Part shown: in pieces, positions 17,114-26,585 of the stretch
Numbering within the stretch: the stretch's first letter is position 1
Layout of the letters: the number at the start of each line of letters is the position of its first letter
NCBI RefSeq assembly: GCF_019084545.1
Contig: NZ_JAHREP010000011.1
Span: 90,035-154,034 of the forward strand
Reading direction: 5' to 3'
Source: Marinobacterium ramblicola
GTDB taxonomy: Bacteria; Pseudomonadota; Gammaproteobacteria; Pseudomonadales; Balneatricaceae
DNA length: 64,000 nt
The notes under the pieces: model-generated
The model's input: the letters and a program-made list of their open reading frames with translations, nothing else
What the model was told of the DNA's origin: nothing
The model's database searches: none
Position numbers and translations under genes: made by a program

Positions 17114-18493
17114 TCAAAGCTTGCGCACCCGGTAGCTCTTGCCCTTGATGGTACGGGACTTCAGCTTGTCCAGCGCGATCTCCGACAGCTCCCGTTTCAC
17201 CGCCACATAGGCGGTGAAGTCACCGATGGCGATATCGCCGATATCATCGCCGGAGATTTGGCCGCCGGCGGTCAGGGTGCCGACGATATCGCCGGGACGC
17301 AGCTTGTTCTTACGCCCACCGGCGATCGCCAGGGTGCGCATCGGTGCGCGCGGCGGGCGAAAGTCGTGATCGGGCTGCGGCAGCAGCTCGATCACCTCGA
17401 TCGGCGCCGACTGCATGGTGTTGATCCGCTCCAGCTTCAGGCTCTCCTTCGGCCCGACCAGGCTCAGCGCGGTGCCGCTGCGCCCGGCGCGGCCGGTGCG
17501 GCCGATGCGGTGGGTGTAGACCGCCGGGTCGCGCGGCAGGTCGATATTGACCACCAGGTCGACGGCGTCGATATCCAGGCCGCGGGCGGCCACGTCGGTG
17601 GCCACCAGCAGGGTCAGGCTGCGGTTGCTGAACAGGGTGATGCGCTGGTCGCGCTCGCGCTGCTCCATATCGCCGTGCAGCACGCCGACCTGGAAACCGG
17701 CAGTTTTCAGCGCCTGGGCGTATTCGTCGCAACGCGCCTTGGTGTTGCAGAAGATCACCGCCGCGTCGGGTGTCTGTTGCTGCAGTAGTGCGATCAGGGT
17801 GTCGGCCTTGTAGGGTTCGTCGCAGAGGTAGGCGCGCTGTTCGATCTCCACCGCGCTGTGCTGCTCCGGCGCGGTGACCCGCTCGGGCTCACGCTGGTAG
17901 TGGGCGGAGAGCTGCTCGATATCCTTCGGGTAGGTGGCGGAGAACAGCAGGGTCTGACGTGAGGCCGGCGTGCTGTCGATGATGGCGCCGATATCCTCGG
18001 CGAAGCCCATATCCAGCATCCGGTCCGCTTCGTCGAGAACCAGGCACTGGACCCGATCCAGCACCAGGGTGCCCTTGCGCAGGTGGTCCTTGATCCGCCC
18101 CGGGGTACCGACGACGATATGGGCGCCGTGCTCCAGCGAGCCGATCTGCGGGCCGATCGGCGTGCCGCCGCAGAGGGTCACGATCTTGATGTTGTCCAGG
18201 TAGCGCGCCAGTCGGCGCAGCTCCCTTGCGACCTGATCGGCCAGCTCGCGGGTCGGGCAGAGCACCAGCGCCTGTACCGCGAACAGTCGCGGAATCAGAC
18301 GGGTCAGCAGGCCGATACCGAAGGCGGCGGTCTTGCCGCTGCCGGTTTTCGCCTGGGCGATCAGATCCTGCCCGGCCAGCACCACCGGCAGGCTCAGCTG
18401 CTGGATCGGCGTCATCTGCGCATAGCCGATCGATTCGAGGTTGGCGAGTTGCGCGGCGGGCAGGTCGAGGCTGCTGAAGCGAGTCTGAGTCAC
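17114..18493 (-). CDS. dbpA: ATP-dependent RNA helicase DbpA
   Basis: 459-residue DEAD-box helicase that acts in large ribosomal subunit assembly by binding helix 92 of 23S rRNA. Helicase motifs run in order: Q-motif (GYAQMTPIQQLSLP), AKTGSGKT, PTRELADQV, DEAD (VLDEADRMLDMGF), SAT (LLFSATYP), TDVAARGLD and HRIGRTGRAG. The C-terminal ~75 residues (NKLRPGDIVGTLT..YVAVKRE..GKSYRVRKL) form the DbpA-specific RNA-binding domain, which separates it from RhlE or SrmB. It is convergent with hsdR, with 45 bp between the stops, so the restriction island ends here. Confidence 0.95.
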   Translation of the reverse strand: MTQTRFSSLDLPAAQLANLESIGYAQMTPIQQLSLPVVLAGQDLIAQAKTGSGKTAAFGIGLLTRLIPRLFAVQALVLCPTRELADQVARELRRLARYLDNIKIVTLCGGTPIGPQIGSLEHGAHIVVGTPGRIKDHLRKGTLVLDRVQCLVLDEADRMLDMGFAEDIGAIIDSTPASRQTLLFSATYPKDIEQLSAHYQREPERVTAPEQHSAVEIEQRAYLCDEPYKADTLIALLQQQTPDAAVIFCNTKARCDEYAQALKTAGFQVGVLHGDMEQRERDQRITLFSNRSLTLLVATDVAARGLDIDAVDLVVNIDLPRDPAVYTHRIGRTGRAGRSGTALSLVGPKESLKLERINTMQSAPIEVIELLPQPDHDFRPPRAPMRTLAIAGGRKNKLRPGDIVGTLTAGGQISGDDIGDIAIGDFTAYVAVKRELSEIALDKLKSRTIKGKSYRVRKL

Positions 18494-18662
18494 GGGCGTT
18501 CCGGGATAAGGGGTTGGCGGTCAGGACGCCTGTGGCGCCTGCGGGTCAAAGCGGCGAAGTATAGCAGATGCGTCGCAGTTTAGTGGTCATGGTATTGAAC
18601 CGGATCGACCCCGAGCGGTCTATCCGGCACTGTATCGGGTAGTGGTAGTGCAACCGGTCGGT

Positions 18663-19313
18663 TCAGCGCGGCGGGTCGATCTGGTTACCGATACTGGCAT
18701 TGACGCGGAACCAGCCGGCGATGCTGTATCGATCCATGCGCGCCGGCAGTACCTCGTGTGGGAAGCGATCGCTGAGGAACACCACCAGCCGTCCGGACTG
18801 GGGTGCGACCCGCTCGAGTACGCAGTCGCCCTGGCCCGGGTAGATCAGCAGCTCGCCGCCGTCGTCGTCCTGCCACTCGCTGTTGAGGTAGAATACGGTG
18901 GTCAGGATACGGTTGGTCTGGCCGCGGAAGGCATCCAGATGGCGTTTGTAGAAGGCGCCGGGCGGGTAGTGGGCAAAGTGGCATTCGTAGTCGAACAGGC
19001 CCATAAACAGGCGTCGGTTCAGCCCTTCGCGCAGCCGCTCCATCCACGCCAGGTAGGCGGCTTCGCTGGCATCCAGCTGTTCGAGCCAGCGGATCTGGTC
19101 GAGGCGGATGCGGTCGTTAAGCTGCTGTGCCTGTTCACGGCCTACCCCGGCGCGCTGAAATGCTTGGTCGTCGAGGTGCTGAACGCGGTGCAGCAGGGCT
19201 GAGGTCAGTGCGCTATCGAGGGCCTGGTCGCAGATGATGTAACCCTGGTTGACCAGCGCATCGGCGATGCGGTCGAACAACCTCTCGTCAGGTGTATTCG
19301 GTATACTGTTCAT
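18663..19313 (-). CDS. 2OG-Fe(II) oxygenase
   Basis: 216-residue non-heme iron, 2-oxoglutarate-dependent dioxygenase of the SM-20/prolyl-4-hydroxylase-like type. The iron ligands are visible as HLDAF (His-x-Asp) and FPHEV (distal His), followed by RYSIAGWFRVN, whose Arg would bind 2-oxoglutarate. The start at 19313 (MNSIPNTPDE) is chosen over an upstream in-frame start because the extra 16 residues fall outside the fold and the ATG is close to the first conserved helix. It stands alone between dbpA and a divergent 3D-domain gene. The substrate is unknown; family members hydroxylate proteins such as ribosomal proteins or EF-Tu, but that cannot be read from the sequence. Confidence 0.85.
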   Translation of the reverse strand: MNSIPNTPDERLFDRIADALVNQGYIICDQALDSALTSALLHRVQHLDDQAFQRAGVGREQAQQLNDRIRLDQIRWLEQLDASEAAYLAWMERLREGLNRRLFMGLFDYECHFAHYPPGAFYKRHLDAFRGQTNRILTTVFYLNSEWQDDDGGELLIYPGQGDCVLERVAPQSGRLVVFLSDRFPHEVLPARMDRYSIAGWFRVNASIGNQIDPPR

Positions 19314-19403
19314 GAGCGTTCGTGGCGACACTCCGGGAAGGGGAACTCTATATAGCCCCAAATCCTGTGCTAGTCACGCGAAATGTTTTAAACCTGCAAA
19401 CAA

Positions 19404-19853
19404 ATGGTATCAACAGTCGTGATCGAGCGTTTTCGAACCGATGCAAAAAAAGCGATCCGTTACGGGTGTTGGCTGCTCTGCCTGCTGCCGATGCTGGCGG
19501 TCTATCGCTGTGTCGCGGAATCGGAACCGATCACGATGACGGTGACCGCATCAGCCTACAACTCGCTACCCGAGCAGACCAACTCCGCGCCCCGTACCGC
19601 CGCCTGGGGGGACAAGCTTAAGCCGGGCATGAAGGCGATTGCCGTGTCGGACGATCTGATACGCGAGGGGCTGACTCATGGCACCGAGGTGCGGATCAAG
19701 GGCCTGAAGGGGCGCTATGTGGTGCTGGACCGGATGCATTCACGCTGGGAGCGCAAGATCGACATCTATATGGGCGAGGATCTGGAGGCGGCCCTGCAAT
19801 GGGGTGTGCGCAAGGTGCAGATCAGCTGGGTTGTGGCCGAGAACGAGCCCTGA
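19404..19853 (+). CDS. 3D-domain (double-psi beta-barrel) exported protein
   Basis: 149-residue protein with an N-terminal hydrophobic segment (about residues 21-36, CWLLCLLPMLAVYRC), read as a signal anchor or signal peptide. A 3D domain like that of MltA and related cell-wall proteins follows, named for three conserved aspartates. Visible pieces are TVTASAYNS, WGDKLKPGMKAIAVS, the VLDRM strand with Asp, and KIDIYMGEDLEAALQWG, the family signature near the end. The stand-alone form is small and lacks a lytic transglycosylase barrel. A role at the peptidoglycan is likely from the family but unproven. It is divergent from the oxygenase gene. Confidence 0.8.
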   Translation: MVSTVVIERFRTDAKKAIRYGCWLLCLLPMLAVYRCVAESEPITMTVTASAYNSLPEQTNSAPRTAAWGDKLKPGMKAIAVSDDLIREGLTHGTEVRIKGLKGRYVVLDRMHSRWERKIDIYMGEDLEAALQWGVRKVQISWVVAENEP

Positions 19854-19955
19854 CGCATGCAGAGGATGTGGCGTGAGGGAATGGGCAGTAGAGCGTTGTA
19901 CTGCTAGAATCCCGAGTAACTCAGTCAACAATAGCTGTGCTCAAGGAGGTCTCAA

Positions 19956-20432
19956 ATGTCTATTCAGGTTGGCGATACACTGCCGTCGGTAACGTTCAAG
20001 GTCATGGGCGAGAAGGGACCGGAGTCGATGACCACCGGGGATTTGTTCGCAGGCAAGAAGGTGGTGCTGTTTGCGGTGCCGGGTGCCTTCACGCCGGGCT
20101 GCACCCTGACCCATCTGCCTGGTTTCGTTGTCAATGCCGACAAGATCAAGGCCAAGGGGGTGGACAGTATTGTCTGCACCGCGGTGAACGATGCCTTTGT
20201 CATGGACGCCTGGGGCAAGTCGCAGAACGCCGACGAGATCATCATGGCAGCCGACGGCAGCGCCGAGTTTGCCAAGGCGGTCGGGCTGGATAAGGATCTG
20301 ACGGCGGGTGGTCTGGGCGTGCGCAGCAAGCGCTACGCGATGATCGTCAACGACGGCAAGGTCGAACTGCTCAATATCGACGACAAGGGAGTCGATCAGA
20401 GCAGCGCAGAGACCATTCTGGCGGCACTCTGA
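19956..20432 (+). CDS. Prx5-type peroxiredoxin
   Basis: 158-residue thiol peroxidase of the Prx5/AhpC-TSA family, which reduces hydrogen peroxide and organic hydroperoxides, usually with glutathione/glutaredoxin. The peroxidatic motif PGAFTPGCT places Cys49 after the conserved Thr and Pro; a second cysteine at 74 (SIVCTAVND) fits the position seen in the glutathione-dependent subgroup. The RSKRYAMIV strand contains the conserved Arg. An AAGGAGG site lies directly upstream of the ATG. A rho-independent terminator follows at 20445. The gene is monocistronic. Confidence 0.93.
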   Translation: MSIQVGDTLPSVTFKVMGEKGPESMTTGDLFAGKKVVLFAVPGAFTPGCTLTHLPGFVVNADKIKAKGVDSIVCTAVNDAFVMDAWGKSQNADEIIMAADGSAEFAKAVGLDKDLTAGGLGVRSKRYAMIVNDGKVELLNIDDKGVDQSSAETILAAL

Positions 20433-20444
20433 TCGCTCACTGAC

Positions 20445-20470
20445 GGCCCGCTCCGGCGGGCCGATCTGTT
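20445..20470 (+). terminator. rho-independent terminator after the peroxiredoxin gene
   Basis: A 7-bp perfect stem GGCCCGC / GCGGGCC with a TCCG loop (20445-20462), followed by a short T-rich run (CTGTTTCT). It starts 12 nt after the peroxiredoxin stop. The following gene is convergent, so the hairpin could serve both strands, though the T-run is on the plus strand. Confidence 0.75.
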
Positions 20471-20478
20471 TCTACGGC

Positions 20479-20859
20479 TCAACACACCCGATCCAGCCAG
20501 TCACCTGTACGCTTGGGGTCTATCCCGGGCAGCTCCAGCCAGGGTACTTCAGCGAACAGGTCATCAAGCGGCTGAGCGCGTGAGCGCTCGATCAGCACCC
20601 AGTCACGGGCACCGTTTCGGCGGCAGTATTCGATGTACAGAAACCAGCGCGGCTGCGGGATGCTCTGGTCATTCTTGCGCTTGCCCTGCGCAGCCCAGAC
20701 GTGCAGCGGGCACTGGTGGATATGGCTGTGCAGACGGCGGGTCAGAGCTGGCTCGGCTGCCGCGCTGAATAGCGGGAACCCGGGTTGGGATAGCGCTTGA
20801 GATGGCGCGTGATATAGCTCTTGAGATGGCTCTTGAGAAAAGTAATGTGCTTCGAACAT
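20479..20859 (-). CDS. hypothetical protein
   Basis: 126-residue soluble protein of unknown family. The ATG at 20859 (MFEAHYF) has an AGGAGCAGG ribosome site just upstream; a longer in-frame reading to 20955 lacks one. The N-terminal third is low-complexity and rich in Ser/Gln/Pro, the C-terminal part is compact with many aromatics (WFLYIEYCRR, DWVLIERSR, VPWLELPGI). There are three cysteines and a histidine pair (HSHIHQC), but no clear metal site. It is convergent with the peroxiredoxin gene, and nothing nearby hints at function. About 240 bp on its upstream side, up to fghA, hold only the fghA terminator hairpin. Confidence 0.6.
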   Translation of the reverse strand: MFEAHYFSQEPSQELYHAPSQALSQPGFPLFSAAAEPALTRRLHSHIHQCPLHVWAAQGKRKNDQSIPQPRWFLYIEYCRRNGARDWVLIERSRAQPLDDLFAEVPWLELPGIDPKRTGDWLDRVC

Positions 20860-21072
20860 GTCCTGCTCCTCTTGTCTTCGCACTGGGGCGAAGGCTGTCT
20901 TGGGAGCTGACGTTTTGAGTGCGGATACCTGTTTGGTTGTCGGTATCGACCGCATCGCCGCTTGGCGGCAACCACCTTGCCCAGGTAGGCAGGTTGGCGA
21001 GGACGTCAGCCCTTCTCTTGATGCATAAAAGCAGGGGATAAGTTATCCGGGAGTGGCGGCGAAATCAAGATT

Positions 21073-21093
21073 GGAGCGGGAATTACCCGCTCC
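21073..21093 (-). terminator. probable terminator of the frmA-fghA unit
   Basis: An 8-bp perfect stem GGAGCGGG / CCCGCTCC with a 5-nt loop, 9 nt after the fghA stop on the minus strand. The RNA continues with AATCTTGATTTC, a weak U-tract, so termination may be partial. Confidence 0.6.
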
Positions 21094-21102
21094 GATCGGG
21101 TC

Positions 21103-21969
21103 TTACTTGAGCCCCAGCGCCTTGGCGTGGTGTTCGAGGTGGTCGCCGATGAAGGTGGCGATGAAGAAGTAGCTGTGGTCATAACCCGGCTGCAATCTCT
21201 GGGTCAGCGGGTGGCCCGCCGCTTCACAGGCATGCTTCAGCGCTTCCGGCTTCAGCTGTTCCGTCAGGAAGTCATCCGCTTCGCCCTGATCGACCAGCAA
21301 CGGCAGACGCTCTTTCGCGTTGGCGATCAGTTCGCAGCTGTCCCAGGCTTTCCAGCTTTCACGGTCATCGCCGAGGTAACCGCTGAACGCCTTCTCGCCC
21401 CAGGGGGAGTTGATCGGGTTGCTGATCGGCGCGAAGGCGGATACCGACTTGTAGCGGCCCGGATTCTTCAGCGCGCAGATCAATGCACCGTGACCGCCCA
21501 TGGAGTGGCCGCTGATGGCGCGCGCGTCGGTGACCGGGAAGTGCTCCTCGATCAGTGCCGGCAGCTCCTGCACCACATAGTCGTACATGCGGTAGTTTGC
21601 GGACCAGGGCGCCTGGGTGGCGTTGACGTAGAAACCGGCGGCGGAGCCGAAGTCGTAGCTGTCGTGCTCGCCGGGGAAATCGGTGCCGCGCGGGCTGGTG
21701 TCCGGACAGACGATCGCCATGCCCAGCTCGGCCGCCAGACGCTGGGCGCCCGCCTTCTGGGTGAAATTCTCGTCGGTGCAGGTCAGGCCGGAGAGCCAGT
21801 AAAGTACCGGCACCGATTGATTCTGCGCCTGCGGCGGCAGGTAGATGGCGAAGATCATCTCCGTGCCGGTGCTGCTGGACTGGTGCTTGTAGCGCTTGAG
21901 CCAGCCGCCGAAGCTCTTGTTGCAGGCGATCAGCTCAGGGGCTGCAGGATTGGTAGAAAGATCAGACAT
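21103..21969 (-). CDS. fghA: S-formylglutathione hydrolase
   Basis: 288-residue esterase that hydrolyses S-formylglutathione to formate and glutathione, the second step of glutathione-dependent formaldehyde oxidation. The alpha/beta-hydrolase nucleophile elbow is GHSMGG, with SGLTCTDENF near the oxyanion site and the catalytic His in the C-terminal GYDHSYFF. The start at 21969 (MSDLSTN) follows an AAGGAG site; an in-frame extension to 22041 has no such site. It lies 77 bp downstream of the formaldehyde dehydrogenase gene on the same strand, the usual pairing. Confidence 0.95.
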   Translation of the reverse strand: MSDLSTNPAAPELIACNKSFGGWLKRYKHQSSSTGTEMIFAIYLPPQAQNQSVPVLYWLSGLTCTDENFTQKAGAQRLAAELGMAIVCPDTSPRGTDFPGEHDSYDFGSAAGFYVNATQAPWSANYRMYDYVVQELPALIEEHFPVTDARAISGHSMGGHGALICALKNPGRYKSVSAFAPISNPINSPWGEKAFSGYLGDDRESWKAWDSCELIANAKERLPLLVDQGEADDFLTEQLKPEALKHACEAAGHPLTQRLQPGYDHSYFFIATFIGDHLEHHAKALGLK

Positions 21970-22005
21970 GTGGCGATTCTCCTTGAGGAGCGTCTCGGAT
22001 AGCAC

Positions 22006-22033
22006 AGCGCCGCCCGCGGAACTGGGCGGCGCT
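22006..22033 (-). promoter_or_regulatory. strong intergenic hairpin between frmA and fghA
   Basis: A perfect 10-bp stem AGCGCCGCCC / GGGCGGCGCT with an 8-nt loop lies between the two genes. There is no U-tract after it on the minus strand, so it is more likely an mRNA-stabilising or processing element that sets the ratio of the two enzymes than a terminator. Confidence 0.55.
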
Positions 22034-22046
22034 GCTACCAATTCAA

Positions 22047-23165
<1,119 letters not shown>

Positions 23166-23176
23166 CTAAATTATGT

Positions 23177-23274
23177 ACAGGATGTACGGTATCCCGCGAG
23201 CGCATGGAAGCGCAGGAGCGGGGTTACAGGATGTACGGTATCCCGCGAGCGCATGTGGACGCAGGAGCGGGTAA
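23177..23274. repeat. two tandem copies of a 49-bp GC-rich repeat
   Basis: Two adjacent copies of a unit starting ACAGGATGTACGGTATCCCG (23177 and 23226, period 49), with differences only in the last third of the unit. They lie between frmA and the divergent lysR gene, just upstream of the frmA start. The unit contains CCCGC...GCGGG-type inverted segments and looks like a dispersed intergenic repeat rather than operator DNA. Confidence 0.7.
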
Positions 23275-23392
23275 CGAATGTGAATGCAAAGTGTAGTTAA
23301 TGAGTCGGATTTCATCTCGGCACAGATGACAAATTATTTTTGCCATATAGCAATAATGCTGGCATAAATCTGATTTTTGGCAGGAGTCCGGC

Positions 23393-24283
23393 GTGCGGCG
23401 GTGGGATGCAATTGAGGCCTATGTGGCGGTTGTACAGCAGGGCAGTTTCTCCGGCGCAGCGGACAAGCTAGGTGTGTCGGCCTCCCATATCAGTCGCCGG
23501 GTGGCGGAGCTGGAGGCTCATCTGGGCACGCCGCTGATCTTTCGAACCACCCGCTCGATCCGCCTCAGCGAGGCGGGCGAGCAGTATTTCCAGCACTGCC
23601 ACCAGCTGCTCGAGGGCTTCTTGAGTGCCGAGGAGCGGATCAGCCGTCAGCAATCCGAACCCGCTGGGCTGCTGAAGCTGACCTGCGCCGCCACCTTCGG
23701 TGAGCGCTTTATCGCCCCGCTGCTGCCGGAGTTCATGCGCCGTTACCCCAAGCTGGAGATCGATCTTCACCTGAGCAATCAGCTGGTCGACCTGATCCGC
23801 GATGGCTATGACCTGGCGATCCGCCTCGGCACGCTGGAGGACTCCAGCCTGCTGGCGCGGCGTCTGTGTGACCGGCGCGAATACCTCTGCGCCTCGCCCG
23901 ACTACCTGGAGCGCCACGGCGCGCCGCATACCCTGAGCGAGCTGGCGCACCATAACTGCCTGCTCGGCACCAGCCCCACCTGGCTGTTTCAGGATCGCGG
24001 CCAGCGCCGGGAGCTTCGTGTGCACGGCAACTGGCGCTCCAACTCCGGGCCCGCCGTGTTGTCCGCAGTGCAGGCAGGCCTCGGCATCGCCCAACTGCCC
24101 GACTACTACGTCGAGCCGCAGTTGGAGCGCGGCGAGCTGATCAGCCTGCTGGAGAACTACCGCTATCGCCACTCCGGCGTCTGGCTGGTCTACCCCAAGG
24201 CACGGCAGCAGCTGCCGCGGTTGAAGCTGCTCTGTGATTATCTGACCGAGCAGTTTGAGACCCTGCCCTGGCGAGTACAGTGA
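23393..24283 (+). CDS. LysR-family transcriptional regulator
   Basis: 296-residue LTTR. The N-terminal winged HTH is clear (FSGAADKLGVSASHISRRVAELE, residues about 19-41), followed by the linker helix and a periplasmic-binding-fold effector domain. The GTG start at 23393 is preceded by CAGGAG at 8 nt. It is divergent from frmA-fghA, the classical LTTR arrangement, so it probably controls formaldehyde detoxification; the effector is not deducible. The spacer contains AT-rich DNA (AAATTATTTTTGCCATATAGCAATAATG) suitable for the shared promoters. Confidence 0.92.
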   Translation: MRRWDAIEAYVAVVQQGSFSGAADKLGVSASHISRRVAELEAHLGTPLIFRTTRSIRLSEAGEQYFQHCHQLLEGFLSAEERISRQQSEPAGLLKLTCAATFGERFIAPLLPEFMRRYPKLEIDLHLSNQLVDLIRDGYDLAIRLGTLEDSSLLARRLCDRREYLCASPDYLERHGAPHTLSELAHHNCLLGTSPTWLFQDRGQRRELRVHGNWRSNSGPAVLSAVQAGLGIAQLPDYYVEPQLERGELISLLENYRYRHSGVWLVYPKARQQLPRLKLLCDYLTEQFETLPWRVQ

Positions 24284-24393
24284 TATGGGGAAGGGTTAAA
24301 GCTGGTCCAACCGGGCAAAGGCGAGTTGCCAAGGGAGACGGCTGCCAGCTGATTTCATTAATGCGTAGGACTTTCTGGCATCGTCTTTGTTGA

Positions 24394-24774
24394 TCAGGTC
24401 GTGGACAACAAGTTGCTCCACAACCCTAGCGTACCCATCACGATAACGGCTTCTTGTGCTGCTGCTTGGCGCAGATCGCCATCTCCGGTCAGAAGAGGGC
24501 AGTTCTCCTGTTTGGCCAGGGCCAGGGAAAAACAGTCATATCGGCTGGGGCCTGCGTAGGTTTGGGTCATCCTGAAAGCGTCCAGCATGCCGTCGGCCGT
24601 CAGCTCTGAAATAACAAGTCCCAGTCCAGGCAGATGGGCATGTTGATCGGAGAGTTCGTCATGGTAGAGCAGGTCGGACACCTTGAACTGAAAGGGTAGC
24701 TGAAACATCAGCTCCAGCAACTGTCCGGCCTCCATGTCAATCAGGACATTGGCGTCGCTGATAAGCACCTGCAT
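24394..24774 (-). CDS. PIN-domain protein, probable toxin of a TA pair
   Basis: 126-residue protein with PIN-like features: an N-terminal ISDANVLID strand with Asp7, a central acidic helix, RYDCFSLALAK with a conserved Asp, and LLTGDGDLRQAA near the C terminus. These positions match the acidic cluster of PIN ribonucleases. Its ATG directly follows the TAG stop of the upstream XRE-ImmA gene with no intervening base, so the two are co-translated. PIN toxins paired with XRE/ImmA-IrrE proteins are known from defence and mobile contexts; toxicity here is inferred. Confidence 0.75.
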   Translation of the reverse strand: MQVLISDANVLIDMEAGQLLELMFQLPFQFKVSDLLYHDELSDQHAHLPGLGLVISELTADGMLDAFRMTQTYAGPSRYDCFSLALAKQENCPLLTGDGDLRQAAAQEAVIVMGTLGLWSNLLSTT

Positions 24775-25827
24775 CTAGGCGACGGCTCCTTCCATCATTT
24801 TCGATTTTCGGAACATCGCCTGCGGCATCAGTAACAGTTCGGCTGCTTTCGAATCGGATATCAAGCCCTCGCCGGCACCCCGGTAGACGAGTTGTTCAAA
24901 CAGCTGGGTACGCTCTGCGGGGTAGGGTTCACCTGGTTCCTCTCTTTTCCAACCTCTGCGGGAGAACTCGATAGTTAAGCTCTTGTAGCGCTCGGCGGAG
25001 ATAATTCCCAGGTCTTTGCAGCGATACAGTGAACCGGCCATGCTCAGGCCATACTCCTGCTTGAGCAGGTACAGCTCCTTCCAATCGATATTCTGACGTT
25101 TATGCCCCAGGTGCTCGAATGCGCCAATGGCCGGCAACAAGAAAGAGGAAGCAAAGCGGTTGCATGCTTTCTCCTCATCGAGATGACCGGGCAAGCGGCC
25201 ATGCAGCAGCAGGTGTCCCAGTTCATGGGCCAGAGTAAAGCGCTGGCGGCATCCCGGCCATTGGCTGGAAACCACCATCACCGGTTGCCTTTCGATCTGT
25301 GCCTGCAGACCGTCGAACTTATCGGCCTGATCCGACTCGGTCAGGATCACCAGAACCCCTTTGGATTCCAGCAGGTCGATCAGCTCCGGCAAAGGGTTGA
25401 GCCCCAGTTGCCACTCTTGTCGGAGTGCCAGACTGACCTGCTCAATATCATCCAGCGACTCGACGACGGGAATATCTGCCGGTAACGAAAATTCGGGTAC
25501 GGGAAACTCGGGCCACAGGTTTTTCAGCTCGAACCAGCGCTCTGCCTGATCCAAAACATCGGCGGCAATGCGATCCAGTATCTTTTTCGGAGTGCTGGCT
25601 CGTTTACGGTACTCCACGCCCGAGAGTCGGATCCGGTTGGGCCTGAAAAAGAACTCGGCTCGCACGCCGAGCTCATCCGCCAGCTTTATAAGCACGGAAG
25701 AGGAGGGCATGCTCTGGTCATGCTCGTACTTCTTGATCATGTTGGAGCTCACCCCAACCGCTTTGCCGAGCTTATCCATGGACAAGCCGGAAGCAGCTCG
25801 GGCTCGCTTCAGTCGCTCGCCAATCAT
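24775..25827 (-). CDS. XRE-family regulator with ImmA/IrrE metallopeptidase domain
   Basis: 350-residue protein. Residues 1-60 form an XRE-type HTH (ASGLSMDKLGKAVGVSSNMIKKYE). A COG2856-type ImmA/IrrE domain follows with the zinc-protease motif HELGHLLLHG and a downstream EKACNRFASSFLLP helix carrying the third ligand. Proteins of this layout cleave or antagonise a repressor after a signal. Directly downstream is the PIN gene, making a two-gene module. The promoter region before it is AT-rich and free of genes. It could be antitoxin, regulator, or both. Confidence 0.85.
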   Translation of the reverse strand: MIGERLKRARAASGLSMDKLGKAVGVSSNMIKKYEHDQSMPSSSVLIKLADELGVRAEFFFRPNRIRLSGVEYRKRASTPKKILDRIAADVLDQAERWFELKNLWPEFPVPEFSLPADIPVVESLDDIEQVSLALRQEWQLGLNPLPELIDLLESKGVLVILTESDQADKFDGLQAQIERQPVMVVSSQWPGCRQRFTLAHELGHLLLHGRLPGHLDEEKACNRFASSFLLPAIGAFEHLGHKRQNIDWKELYLLKQEYGLSMAGSLYRCKDLGIISAERYKSLTIEFSRRGWKREEPGEPYPAERTQLFEQLVYRGAGEGLISDSKAAELLLMPQAMFRKSKMMEGAVA

Positions 25828-26239
25828 ACTGAGCCTCGGTTTATAAAATTACTTTAAGTAATAAAAATATAAACCATCGGGGTTATATACACCACCTTTC
25901 AGGTAATGGCGGTTAGCTCAAAAGACGGCGGTCTAAAAGACTTGACCACTACACACGGGTGATTGCTGAGCAGATCTGCAAGTCTGTCGTATACGGGAAG
26001 TAAAGAAGAAAAGAAATGCCCCAGTCTTATCGGCGACGAGGCGCAGCCACGACCCTGAACCTTGGGTAAAGGATCAAACACTAACCGGCCAGCAATTAGC
26101 TGTATCCATGGTATATGAGCCACCTTATCTCTTGAAGTTATGATCCAATGCTTTTCATCTCCGATTGAATACGCTGCGTTTGACCATGTCCCCGGGATAC
26201 TCCTACAATTCCGCCTTGCTTCCGGTGTGCCAGGCCCGC
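25828..26239. other. gene-free stretch between the XRE-ImmA gene and the cobalamin riboswitch
   Basis: About 410 bp. The first 50 bp are AT-rich and likely hold the XRE-ImmA promoter. The rest shows no convincing gene on either strand. A long minus-strand open frame crosses it but is the antisense of btuB further on. The promoter of the B12 operon should lie near its right end; I could not assign its boxes with confidence. Confidence 0.4.
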
Positions 26240-26455
26240 TTATCCACAGGGTCTGGAACTTAATCGGGAAGCCGGTGCGCGCTTTGACGTAGATGTCAGG
26301 TGCAATGCCGGCGCTGCCCCCGCAACGGTAGTGGAGTGAGAACGGCACAGGCCACTGTATCCATCGATATGGGAAGGCGCTGTTCTTGGATGCCGCGCAG
26401 ACGCGAGCATCGACTCCTGAGCCCGGAGACCGGCCTGAAGCATATGCAGTCGGCA
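26240..26455 (+). promoter_or_regulatory. cobalamin riboswitch upstream of btuB
   Basis: The hallmark core is present in order: GGGAAGCCGGTG near 26267, then the B12-box GCTGCCCCCGCAACGGTA (26312-26329), GCCACTG at about 26352, GGGAAGGCGC at about 26371, and GAGCCCGGAGACCGGCCTG (26420-26438). It ends about 130 nt before the btuB start. In Gammaproteobacteria this element represses downstream B12 uptake and synthesis genes when adenosylcobalamin is bound. Boundaries are approximate. Confidence 0.92.
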
Positions 26456-26585
26456 TTGCGGAGGGCAATCGGTACTGAATCGGGCCCGCTGTATCAGGAT
26501 AGCGGCTCGGTTCTCTCCCTTTCCCTTCGCTGGCCGTTTTTATCCACGAATGCGTGCGGGCGGTGCGCAAAGGGCAATCAACTTG

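Noticed and set aside
21127..22002. 291-residue plus-strand open frame over fghA
   Set aside because: Antisense shadow; the minus strand has the full esterase with GHSMGG and terminator.
25900..25970. tRNA-like stretch (GGCGGTTAGCTCA, CGGCGGTCTAAAAGAC)
   Set aside because: No complete cloverleaf, no TPsiC arm and no acceptor stem pairing could be drawn.
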